A stretch of DNA of 64,000 bases from Prauserella_A sp040645195 (GTDB lineage Bacteria > Actinomycetota > Actinomycetes > Mycobacteriales > Pseudonocardiaceae), in the NCBI RefSeq assembly GCF_040645195.1, contig NZ_JBEYXW010000016.1, positions 91,873-155,872 on the forward strand. The letters are read 5' to 3'. Positions 32,372-39,501 of the stretch are shown here, in pieces; the stretch's first letter is position 1; each line of letters begins with the position of its first letter. The translations under genes were made by a program, and so were the position numbers. Below the pieces are notes generated by a model. The model was not told where the DNA came from and did no database searches. It worked only from the letters and a program-made list of their open reading frames with translations.

Positions 32372-32456
32372 GCTGCGTCCTCGTTGTCGTATCTGGAGAT
32401 CTCTCAGCCAGATACCCGGGCGCCAAAACTCCGCCACAGGTGTCATGCGCGGCCCG
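32369..32456 (-). repeat. DUF6292 leader repeat, copy 2
   Basis: This matches 29758-29853, including the palindrome GTATCTGG (32389-32396) / CCAGATAC (32408-32415) with an 11-base centre differing at one base. The upstream edge contains the stop codon of the LysR gene (32443-32445), and similarity continues through that stop, so the LysR 3' end and the repeat edge overlap. Confidence 0.78.
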
Positions 32457-33339
32457 CGACATCCCTCGCCACGGCGGCGAAGTTGCCGACCACGGGGTCG
32501 ATGTCGCCGACACGCCGCGCCATGGCGAGGTGGACTATGCGAGTCGCCGGGCTCAACGGCCGGAAAGCCACCTCGCGGCGGCGAAGGCCGGCCACCGAGG
32601 ACGGCACGAGCGACACGCCGAGGCCACCGGCGACCAGCGCCACGATCGTCTGCATCTGGACCGCTTCCTGCACCACGTTGGGTGTGAAGCCCGCCTGCCG
32701 GCAGCATGCGGTGATCTGGTCGTACAGGCCCGGCCCGAGGTCACGCGGGAAGAGCACGAACTGCTCACCCGCCAGCCGCTCGGCGCTGACAGCGCCCTCG
32801 GCTGCGAGTGGGTGGTCGGCAGGGAGGGCGACGAGCAGGCGCTCGGCGCCGAGCGGCTGGACGTCGAGACCGGCGGCGTCGCCAGCGGTCAGCGGCGGGC
32901 GCAGCAGCCCGATGTCCAGCGTGCCCGCGTGCAGGGCGCGAGCCTGCTGCACCGTGGTCAGCTCGCGCAGCGTGAGACCGACCCCGGGGTAGCGCTCGCG
33001 GAAACGGCGCAACGTGCGGGGCAGCAGTGCCAGCGTCGCCGAGCCGACGAAGCCGAGCACAAGCGTCCCGCTGTCACCGCGACCGGCCTGCTGCGTGGCC
33101 TGGCGTGCGGCCTGAGCCGATGTCAGCACATCCCGCGCCGTGGTCCGCAGCGTCTCGCCGGCCGCGGTGAGCCGCACGGTCCGGCTGCTGCGGTCGAAGA
33201 GCGTGACCCCCAGATCGCGTTCCAGCGCCCGGATCTGCTGACTCAGCGGGGGCTGGCGGATGCCGAGCCGATCGGCGGCGCGGCCGAAGTGCAGCTCCTC
33301 GGCGACCGCGAGGAAGTAGCGCAGGTGTCGCAGCTCCAC
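32443..33339 (-). CDS. LysR-family transcription regulator
   Basis: This 298-residue regulator has a helix-turn-helix at about residues 1-60 (ELRHLRYFLAVAEELHFGRAA, LGIRQPPLSQQIRALERDLG) and a periplasmic-binding-like effector domain (LVLGFVGSATLALLPRTLRRF onward). I chose the GTG at 33339, which gives the standard LysR opening; an ATG at 33378 would add 13 residues. It is divergent from a secreted alpha/beta hydrolase gene whose start is 99 bases away, so it very likely controls that gene and itself from the shared spacer. Its close relatives include regulators of aromatic and acid catabolism; the effector is unknown. Confidence 0.88.
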   Translation of the reverse strand: MELRHLRYFLAVAEELHFGRAADRLGIRQPPLSQQIRALERDLGVTLFDRSSRTVRLTAAGETLRTTARDVLTSAQAARQATQQAGRGDSGTLVLGFVGSATLALLPRTLRRFRERYPGVGLTLRELTTVQQARALHAGTLDIGLLRPPLTAGDAAGLDVQPLGAERLLVALPADHPLAAEGAVSAERLAGEQFVLFPRDLGPGLYDQITACCRQAGFTPNVVQEAVQMQTIVALVAGGLGVSLVPSSVAGLRRREVAFRPLSPATRIVHLAMARRVGDIDPVVGNFAAVARDVAGRA

Positions 33340-33437
33340 GGTGTACCGTCCCGGTAAACGATATGTCTGGCATATCAATGCCGCTGTCTTCGCCTATTAA
33401 CCCTATTGATGGCGAGGAGAAGATCGACGATCGAGGC

Positions 33438-34547
33438 ATGCGCAGACTGCTCACCGCGGCCGTGATCGCGGTCGCCGCCCTGCCCGGCACGGCTGCCCCC
33501 GCGATCGGGACCGACCGCCCTGCCACGGGGCTCATCCGCACCGATTTCCACGTGTCCAGCGATCCCGGTGTCCGCATCGCCGTGCGCGAGGTCCGCACCC
33601 CGGGCGGGCCGCGGGACACGCCGCCGGTGCTGCTGCTCCACGGTGCGCGCGTTCCCGGTGTCGCGAGTTTCGACCTTCCCGTCGCCGGGGGATCGCTGGC
33701 CGCTGACCTGGCCAGAGCGGGACACCGCGTCTATGTGATGGACGCGCGGGGGTACGGCGGTTCGACCCGGCCTCCCTCACTGGCCGAGCCGCCCGAGGCC
33801 AACCCGCCCGAGGCCAACCCGCCCGAGGCCAACCCGCCCGCCGTGCGGTCCAACGCCGTCGTCCGGGACATCGCCGCGGTGGTGGACCGGATCGGCAGGG
33901 GCCGGCAGGTGGCCCTGCTCGGCTGGGCGACCGGTGGGCACTGGCTCGGCCAGTATGCCGCCGCCTACCCGGATTGGGTCAGCCGGCTCGTGCTGTACAA
34001 CACGCTCTACGGGCCGAATCCGGAGCACCCGACCCTGGGCCGGGGCAGCGGCTACGAGGATCCGAACCGGCCGGGCCAGTTCAATGCCGGCCGCTACGGT
34101 GCCTACCGGCTCAACACCGCCGAGAGCCTGCTGCCGTCATGGGACAGCTCGATCCCGGTCGAGGACAAGACCACCTGGCGAGATCCCGCGGTCGTCAACG
34201 CCTACGTGCGGGCCGCGCTGAAGTCCGATCCGACCAGCGACAGCCGCAGCCCCGCCAGTTTCCGCGCCCCGAGCGGCGCGCTGGAGGACAGCTTCTACCT
34301 GGCCACCGGCCGGCAGCTGTGGGACGCCAGCCTCATCACCGCGCCGACGCTCATCCTGCGCAGCGAGTACGACTTCTGGAGCAGGGCCGAGGACGTCCGG
34401 CTGCTCGAGGAGCACCTGGTGCACGCACCGGCTGTGCGTGCCGTCGAACTGGCGCAGGCGACGCATTTCGCGCACCTCGACCGCATGCAACGCGGTCGCG
34501 GTCAGTTCCTCACCGAGGTCACCCGGTTCCTGTCTGGGAGCCACTGA
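33438..34547 (+). CDS. Secreted alpha/beta-hydrolase-fold protein lacking the usual nucleophile
   Basis: This 369-residue protein has a signal peptide (about 1-22) and an alpha/beta hydrolase fold: VLLLHGA near residue 64 for the oxyanion hole, VYVMDARGYGGS near 98, and QATHFAHLDR with the likely catalytic His near 345. The nucleophile elbow, normally GxSxG, reads GWATG (162-166), so the Ser is replaced by Ala164; Thr165 is beside it. It may be a non-catalytic binder or use another residue. Residues 118-132 are three exact PPEAN repeats from a 15-bp tandem repeat. The start at 33438 is the ATG before the signal peptide. The divergent LysR gene is its probable regulator. Confidence 0.83.
   Translation: MRRLLTAAVIAVAALPGTAAPAIGTDRPATGLIRTDFHVSSDPGVRIAVREVRTPGGPRDTPPVLLLHGARVPGVASFDLPVAGGSLAADLARAGHRVYVMDARGYGGSTRPPSLAEPPEANPPEANPPEANPPAVRSNAVVRDIAAVVDRIGRGRQVALLGWATGGHWLGQYAAAYPDWVSRLVLYNTLYGPNPEHPTLGRGSGYEDPNRPGQFNAGRYGAYRLNTAESLLPSWDSSIPVEDKTTWRDPAVVNAYVRAALKSDPTSDSRSPASFRAPSGALEDSFYLATGRQLWDASLITAPTLILRSEYDFWSRAEDVRLLEEHLVHAPAVRAVELAQATHFAHLDRMQRGRGQFLTEVTRFLSGSH
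33789..33833 (+). repeat. Three in-frame 15-bp tandem repeats
   Basis: CCGCCCGAGGCCAAC is repeated three times without change, encoding PPEAN three times inside the secreted hydrolase. It keeps the frame, so copy-number change would lengthen or shorten a loop without breaking the gene. Confidence 0.9.
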
Positions 34548-34574
34548 CCTCGCGCGGCGAGTGTCCACAGCGGA

Positions 34575-35528
34575 TTACTCGCAGGCGATCCCGTCACCGT
34601 CGCGATCGAGGTCATAGATGTCCGTACCGATCACGCGGATCGGGCCGGTCACGTAGGCGGGGCCGTCGCCACTGCCGCCCGCGCAGTCGACGTCGCTGGC
34701 CACCGGGACACAGCCGCTGTAGTTGGGATCGCATTGCGGCTCGGGTTCGGGCTCGGGTTCTGGGGCCGGCTCGGGTTCGGGCGGCGCCGGTGGGGGTGGC
34801 GGTTGCGGGGCGGGGGGTCGTGTGGTCGTGCGCGGCGCTGGAGGTGGGGGAGCGGCGGGCGCGACCGTCGTGGTCGTGGTGGTCGGCGGCGGTGTCGTCG
34901 TGGTGGGACGGGTGCTGCTGGGCTGTGTGGTGGGCGGGCGGGTCGTTGTTGCCGTCGTGAGATCGGCAGCCGTGCTCGACGGCGGGCTGTCGTCGTCTTG
35001 GCCGGCCAGCGCGGCGATGACCAGGATGACGGCGATCGTCGCGGCGATCCATGCGGGGCGCGAGGAGAAGATGGTGCGGCGCTTTCGTTCCATGGCAGGC
35101 ATGGCAGCGGTGGGCAGTGGAGTCTGCGCCGGTGCGGGGACCGGTCTCATGGGTACCGTGTCCTCGCCGGTGTGTTTGGGCAGGCGGAGCACGGCCTCGA
35201 GCCCGTTGCGGCCCTCCTGGATCAGCGCCTCGCAGCCCGCTCTGCCGCTCTGCGCGCTCACCTGCGCGAGCAGAGGCCCGTAACGTTGTGACATCGCGAA
35301 GGTCAGCTCACCAATGCGGACACCGTCGAGGCGGACCTCGATAGCGCTTTCGCCGCGGTACTTTCCCGAGCCGATAACGCACCAGCCCAGTTCGACGGCA
35401 ACGCGGCGCTGCCCGCCTGGCGGCACGGCATAGCGAGCCAGGGCGGGCTGATGGTGCTCCTCGCGAGTGACCACGACCGTGACTTCGGATCGCAGCATCA
35501 CCAGGCCCGACGACGAATTCTCGATCAC
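34575..35528 (-). CDS. Membrane-anchored protein with Thr/Pro linker and excalibur domain
   Basis: The 317-residue protein has a folded cytoplasmic N-terminal part of about 110 residues that I cannot assign to a family (GWCVIGSGKYRGESAIEVRL, RYGPLLAQVSAQSGRAGCEA), one membrane helix near 155-172, and a low-complexity external stretch of Thr, Pro and Glu (about 180-265). It ends in an excalibur calcium-binding domain with the Asp-rich loop DLDRDGDGIACE. Two Cys pairs in that domain are kept. The GTG at 35528 follows GGGGGT. Excalibur domains are found on surface proteins; the external linker suggests the domain is held away from the membrane. Confidence 0.8.
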   Translation of the reverse strand: MIENSSSGLVMLRSEVTVVVTREEHHQPALARYAVPPGGQRRVAVELGWCVIGSGKYRGESAIEVRLDGVRIGELTFAMSQRYGPLLAQVSAQSGRAGCEALIQEGRNGLEAVLRLPKHTGEDTVPMRPVPAPAQTPLPTAAMPAMERKRRTIFSSRPAWIAATIAVILVIAALAGQDDDSPPSSTAADLTTATTTRPPTTQPSSTRPTTTTPPPTTTTTTVAPAAPPPPAPRTTTRPPAPQPPPPPAPPEPEPAPEPEPEPEPQCDPNYSGCVPVASDVDCAGGSGDGPAYVTGPIRVIGTDIYDLDRDGDGIACE

Positions 35529-35595
35529 GGTGTGACCCCCAAAAGCTTGTCGGCATACGTGTATCGAGAAATGGACTGGACCGTTACGGCGAGAT

Positions 35596-35619
35596 CGAAA
35601 TGATATCGATTTCGCGAAA
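35596..35619. promoter_or_regulatory. Inverted repeats in the divergent excalibur/DUF202 spacer
   Basis: CGAAAT-N7-ATTTCG (35596-35614) overlaps the palindrome TTTCGCGAAA (35610-35619) in the 212-bp spacer between the two divergent genes. No regulator gene lies beside it, so it is only a candidate site. Confidence 0.35.
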
Positions 35620-35740
35620 AGCCGCCATTGTCCGTGAATTACCGACTCGTCCGGCTCATCCACAGTGGACCGGCATTGGCGGCTGGGGTTCGACCCACCC
35701 GATGTCCCCGCACGCACCGCGGGCGGCAAAGATAGCCCTC

Positions 35741-36097
35741 GTGACTCCGAGGTGGTACGAGGAAGGCGAGGAGCCGGACTACCGGTTCACGCTCGCCAAT
35801 GAACGCACGTTCCTCGCATGGCTACGCACCGCGCTGGCCCTACTCGCCGGTGCGGTGGCCCTGGCCCAGCTGGTGCCCGCGTTCTCGGTGGCGGGGGTGC
35901 GCACCGGCCTCGCGGTGCTGCTCGCGGTGACGGGCACGGTGCTGGCGGCGTTCTCGTACCGCCGGTGGGCGCAGGTGCAGCGGGCGATGCGGCACGGCCG
36001 CCCGCTGCCGATGACCTGGCTGCCGTTCGTGGTGGGCGTCGTGGCGGCGCTGGCCGGGGTCGCCGTGGTGGTGGTCGTGTTACTGCACACCCGATGA
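35741..36097 (+). CDS. YidH/DUF202 membrane protein
   Basis: This 118-residue protein has the YidH/DUF202 opening EEPDYRFTLANERTFLAWLRTALALLAG and three helices (about 34-52, 57-77, 95-115). Members are widespread small inner-membrane proteins without a confirmed function. I chose the GTG at 35741, which gives the usual family N-terminus; an in-frame ATG at 35702 would add 13 residues. The next gene starts inside its stop codon and encodes a second DUF202 protein, a standard pairing. Confidence 0.82.
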   Translation: MTPRWYEEGEEPDYRFTLANERTFLAWLRTALALLAGAVALAQLVPAFSVAGVRTGLAVLLAVTGTVLAAFSYRRWAQVQRAMRHGRPLPMTWLPFVVGVVAALAGVAVVVVVLLHTR

Positions 36098-36387
36098 GCA
36101 CCCGGGACCCGGGGCTGCAGCCCGAGCGGACAGCGCTCGCCTGGCAACGAACGGGCTTGGCTGCCGGGGTCGTCGCGGTGCTTGCCCTGCGCAACGGCGT
36201 GCTTCACGGCGCCCTGCTCGACCTGGTTGCCGGGACGCTGCTGGTGGTCGTGCTGCTGATGACCTTCATCCTGTCGAGGGTGCCGTCCGGCACCGGAACG
36301 GCCCGCCGGCTACTGCTGGCCACCGTCGGCGCGGTGGTGCTGGCCGGTGTACTGATCACCGTGCAACTGCTCATGAACCCGGCGTAG
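36094..36387 (+). CDS. DUF202 membrane protein
   Basis: This 97-residue protein of the same family as the gene before it has PGLQPERTALAWQRTGLAAGVVAVLALRN as the family opening, then two further helices. The ATG overlaps the preceding stop (ATGA), so the pair is translated together and probably acts as a heteromeric membrane complex. Confidence 0.82.
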   Translation: MSTRDPGLQPERTALAWQRTGLAAGVVAVLALRNGVLHGALLDLVAGTLLVVVLLMTFILSRVPSGTGTARRLLLATVGAVVLAGVLITVQLLMNPA

Positions 36388-36400
36388 GCACGCTTCTGTA

Positions 36401-36420
36401 CATCTGTACTAGTACAGATG
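36401..36420. promoter_or_regulatory. Perfect 20-bp palindrome upstream of Tat-SDR gene
   Basis: CATCTGTACTAGTACAGATG is its own complement over 20 bases with no spacer. It lies 13 bp after the DUF202 stop and 137 bp before the dehydrogenase start, where no hairpin-plus-T-run is present, so it looks like an operator of the TetR type rather than a terminator. No TetR gene is adjacent. Confidence 0.6.
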
Positions 36421-36556
36421 CGTTCGGATAGTCCACACCGGACAGTGCGTGACTGGTCATGCCGGGACGTTATCGGAGCGGGTATTGGACGCACGGACCG
36501 TGCCGGTGTTGCGTGAACGCGTCACGATCACGATCACGGTGCGGGAGTGGAAGCGG

Positions 36557-37453
36557 ATGGGAAACAACGGTGCAGGTGGCGAGGGACGCGCTAGGCTCTC
36601 GCGCAGGAACATGCTTGCGGCCGGTGCCGCGGGGGTCGGCGCGACGATGCTCGCGGCACCGGCCGCGGCGGCGGAAGGACAGCCGCAACGAGTGAGCTGG
36701 TTCGCGGACAAGGTCGTGCTCATCACCGGCGCGACGTCCGGGATCGGAGAGGCGACGGCCAGGGCCATGGCCAGGGAAGGGGCGAGTGTCTTCTTCTGCG
36801 GTCGCAGGAAGACACTCGGCAGGCGGGTGCAGGACAGCATCCGCGCGGCCGGTGGCGCGGCGACCTACCACTATGCCGACGTGCGCGACGAGGGTGACGT
36901 GCGGCGCTTCGTCGAGGCCTGCGTCGCGAGGCACGGCCGGCTCGACATCGCCGTCAACAATGCGGGCGTCGAAAGCCCGCGCGCCGTGCGACTGCACGAG
37001 CAGACCATGGCCGATCTGGAGGACGTCTGGCGGACCAACGCGGGCGGTGTCTTCCTGGCCATGAAGTACGAGCTGCCGCACCTGCTGGCGCAAGGAGGTG
37101 GCGCGATCGTGAACACCGCGTCGATCTCGGCGGAGGTGGGCTTCGCGACGATCGCGCCCTACAACGCCAGCAAGCATGCGGTCGCCTCGCTGACGAAGGT
37201 GGCCGCTCTGGAGTACGCGGCCGATGGCATCCGGATCAACGCGCTCGCTCCGGGGGCGGTCGACACACCGATGCTGCGCCGGGCCGCCGAGGCGTTCGGG
37301 ATGACCTACGAGCAGATCGCCCAGGACTATCCGATCAGGCGCATCGTGCATGCCGACGAGATCGCGCGGGTGATCATGTGGCTGAGCACTCCCGACGCCG
37401 CTGCCGTCGTCGGCACCGATGTCGACGCCTCCGGTGGTTACCTCACGGGCTGA
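36557..37453 (+). CDS. Short-chain dehydrogenase with Tat signal peptide
   Basis: This 298-residue protein is an NAD(P)-dependent short-chain dehydrogenase preceded by a twin-arginine signal (LSRRNMLAAGAAGVGATMLA) of about 40 residues. The enzyme part is complete: TGATSGIGEATARA near residue 58, NNAGVESPRAV near 136, the catalytic Ser in NTASISAE, Tyr and Lys in YNASKHAV near 203, and GAVDTPM. Tat export carries folded, cofactor-loaded enzymes, so it would act outside the membrane with a bound nucleotide. The ATG at 36557 follows GTGGAAGCGG. The palindrome at 36401 lies in its upstream region. Confidence 0.85.
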   Translation: MGNNGAGGEGRARLSRRNMLAAGAAGVGATMLAAPAAAAEGQPQRVSWFADKVVLITGATSGIGEATARAMAREGASVFFCGRRKTLGRRVQDSIRAAGGAATYHYADVRDEGDVRRFVEACVARHGRLDIAVNNAGVESPRAVRLHEQTMADLEDVWRTNAGGVFLAMKYELPHLLAQGGGAIVNTASISAEVGFATIAPYNASKHAVASLTKVAALEYAADGIRINALAPGAVDTPMLRRAAEAFGMTYEQIAQDYPIRRIVHADEIARVIMWLSTPDAAAVVGTDVDASGGYLTG

Positions 37454-37659
37454 CCGCCCGGCCGGCCGATGGTCGCCGAATGCCGACGTTTCAGGTCGCT
37501 TTTTCACCCGTTCCTCCCGGCTCGGTCGTGAGGGAAACGTCAACTCTCGAATCGCCGGCGTCAAGGGTTTGTCAGTGCGACTCCGGTGGGTAGATCTGAG
37601 CGGTGACCATCGCGCTGAGGGGGCCATTGATTGCTCCGCGAGAACGGAAGGGCACGCGG

Positions 37660-37743
37660 ATGGCTGACGTGGCTTATGTCGTGCTGACAGTCGGCATTTT
37701 CGCGGCTCTGGTTCTGATATTGCGGGGTCTGGAGCGGTTATGA
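37660..37743 (+). CDS. 27-residue single-helix protein before kdpF
   Basis: This short gene encodes MADVAYVVLTVGIFAALVLI then LRGLERL, one membrane helix with an Arg-rich end. GGAAGG lies 9 bases upstream and its stop overlaps the kdpF start (ATGA), so it is translated with the operon. Similar small genes precede kdpF in other actinobacteria. It resembles KdpF in size and helix position and may be a second small stabilising subunit; this role is inferred from position. Confidence 0.7.
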   Translation: MADVAYVVLTVGIFAALVLILRGLERL

Positions 37744-37841
37744 GCGGCAGTGGGGCATTGGCCGATGTTGTCGGCGTGGTGCTCGCGTTGTTGTTGCTCG
37801 GTTACCTTTTCGTGGCGTTGATTCGGCCGGAGAAGTTCTGA
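37740..37841 (+). CDS. kdpF: Potassium-transporting ATPase small subunit KdpF
   Basis: This 33-residue hydrophobic peptide has one helix (VVGVVLALLLLGYLFVALI) and the KdpF ending RPEKF. It sits directly before kdpA (1 base apart) and overlaps the small gene before it. KdpF stabilises the KdpFABC complex in the membrane. Confidence 0.85.
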   Translation: MSGSGALADVVGVVLALLLLGYLFVALIRPEKF

Positions 37842-37842
37842 C

Positions 37843-39501
37843 ATGTCCGACACCGCCGCGGGCCTTGTCCAGGTCGCTGTTCTGCTCATCGCGCTCGCAC
37901 TGGTCTACAGACCGCTCGGCGACTACATGGCCCGCGTGTTCACCGACACGCGGCACTGGCGTGTCGAGCGGCTGATCTACCGGATCGGGCGGGTGAGTCC
38001 CGACTCGGAGCAGCACTGGAAGACCTACGCCACCGCGGTGCTCGGCTTCTCGTTCGTCTCGGTGCTCCTGCTGTTCCTGCTCCAGCGGCTGCAGCCGCTG
38101 CTGCCGCTGAACTTCGGGCGGACCGTGGACACCGGCGTCGCGTTCAACACCGCGATCAGCTTCGTGACCAACACCAACTGGCAGTCCTACGTGCCGGAGA
38201 CGGTGATGGGTCACGTGGTGCAGATGGCGGGCCTGACGGTGCAGAACTTCGCCTCCGCCGCGGTCGGTCTCGCTGTCGCGATGGCGCTGGTCCGCGGTTT
38301 CGTGCGGGCTCAGACCGACCGCCTCGGCAACTTCTGGGTGGATCTGACCCGGGGTGTCCTGCGGATCCTGCTGCCGATCTCGTTCGTGTTCGCGATCGTG
38401 CTCATCGCGCTGGGGGTCGTGCAGAGCCTGCGATCCGGGGTCGCCGTGACCAACCCCGACGGATCGCACAGCACGATCGCGCTCGCGCCTGCCGCGAGCC
38501 AGGAGGCCATCAAGGAACTCGGGACCAATGGCGGTGGCATCTTCAATGCCAACTCGGCGCATCCGTTCGAGAACCCGAACTCGTGGAGCAACCTGATCGA
38601 GATCTTCCTGCTGCTGGTGATCCCGGTGTCGCTGACCCGCACGTTCGGTGTGCTGGTGGGCAACAAGCGGCAGGGCACGGTGCTGCTGTCGGTGATGACC
38701 GTGCTGTGGGCGGCCATGCTCGCGGTGGCGTGGTGGGCCGAGACGCACCCGAACGGCCCGGCGGCGTTGTTGGCGGGGGCGAGTCTGGAAGGCAAGGAAC
38801 AGCGCTTCGGAATACCGGCGTCGGTGTTGTTCGCCAACAGCACGACGGGCACGTCGACCGGTGCCGTCAACGCGATGCACGACAGTTTCAGCGGACTCGG
38901 CGGCGGTGTGCCCATGCTGAACATGATGTTCGGCGAGATCTCTCCGGGCGGGGTGGGCACCGGGTTGTACGGAATCCTGGTGCTGGCGATCATCGCGATG
39001 TTCCTCGCCGGCCTGATGGTCGGCAGAACCCCCGAGTATCTGGGCAAGAAGCTCGGCAGACGTGAGGTCACGGCCGCCGCGGTGTCGATACTGGCCATGC
39101 CGACCGTGGTCCTGCTCGGCACCGGCGCGGCCCTGCTGCTGCCGGCCACCACGGGGGCGCTGAACAACGTGGGCGCACACGGCTTCTCCGAGCTGCTCTA
39201 CGCCTACACCTCGGCCAGCAACAACAACGGCAGCGCGTTCGCCGGCATCACCGTCACGAGTGGCTGGTTCCAGTCGACACTGGGTGTCTGCATGGCGCTC
39301 GGACGGTTCGTGCCGATTCTCGCCGTGCTGTGTCTCGCCGGTTCGCTGGGGGCGCAACGGAAGGTCCCGGAGACCGCGGGCACGTTGCCGACCACGAGCC
39401 CGCTGTTCGCGTCCATGCTGGGCGGCACCGTGGTGCTCGTGGCCGCGTTGACGTTCATCCCCGCACTGGCGCTCGGCCCCATCGCGGAGGCACTGGCATG
39501 A
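37843..39501 (+). CDS. kdpA: Potassium-transporting ATPase subunit A
   Basis: This is the potassium channel-like subunit of the high-affinity Kdp uptake ATPase. In 552 residues it has ten or so helices and the four pore loops, of which the second, TNGGGIFNANSAHPFENPN near residue 225, and the first, SFVTNTNWQSY near 105, are clear; the later loops read STTGTSTGAVNAMHDSF and YTSASNNNGSAF. Length and order match the family. The stop overlaps the kdpB start (ATGA). No kdpD/kdpE genes flank the operon here. Confidence 0.95.
   Translation: MSDTAAGLVQVAVLLIALALVYRPLGDYMARVFTDTRHWRVERLIYRIGRVSPDSEQHWKTYATAVLGFSFVSVLLLFLLQRLQPLLPLNFGRTVDTGVAFNTAISFVTNTNWQSYVPETVMGHVVQMAGLTVQNFASAAVGLAVAMALVRGFVRAQTDRLGNFWVDLTRGVLRILLPISFVFAIVLIALGVVQSLRSGVAVTNPDGSHSTIALAPAASQEAIKELGTNGGGIFNANSAHPFENPNSWSNLIEIFLLLVIPVSLTRTFGVLVGNKRQGTVLLSVMTVLWAAMLAVAWWAETHPNGPAALLAGASLEGKEQRFGIPASVLFANSTTGTSTGAVNAMHDSFSGLGGGVPMLNMMFGEISPGGVGTGLYGILVLAIIAMFLAGLMVGRTPEYLGKKLGRREVTAAAVSILAMPTVVLLGTGAALLLPATTGALNNVGAHGFSELLYAYTSASNNNGSAFAGITVTSGWFQSTLGVCMALGRFVPILAVLCLAGSLGAQRKVPETAGTLPTTSPLFASMLGGTVVLVAALTFIPALALGPIAEALA

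Noticed and set aside
33789..33833. Short direct repeats as a CRISPR array
   Set aside because: The three repeats are contiguous without spacers, only 15 bp long, and keep the reading frame of a secreted protein.
36401..36420. Palindrome as terminator of the DUF202 pair
   Set aside because: There is no loop in the perfect palindrome and no T run or GC-rich stem; an operator is more likely.
37454..37659. c-di-AMP riboswitch in front of kdp
   Set aside because: Such switches occur before potassium genes in some actinobacteria, but I could not find the conserved paired segments by eye in these 206 bases.
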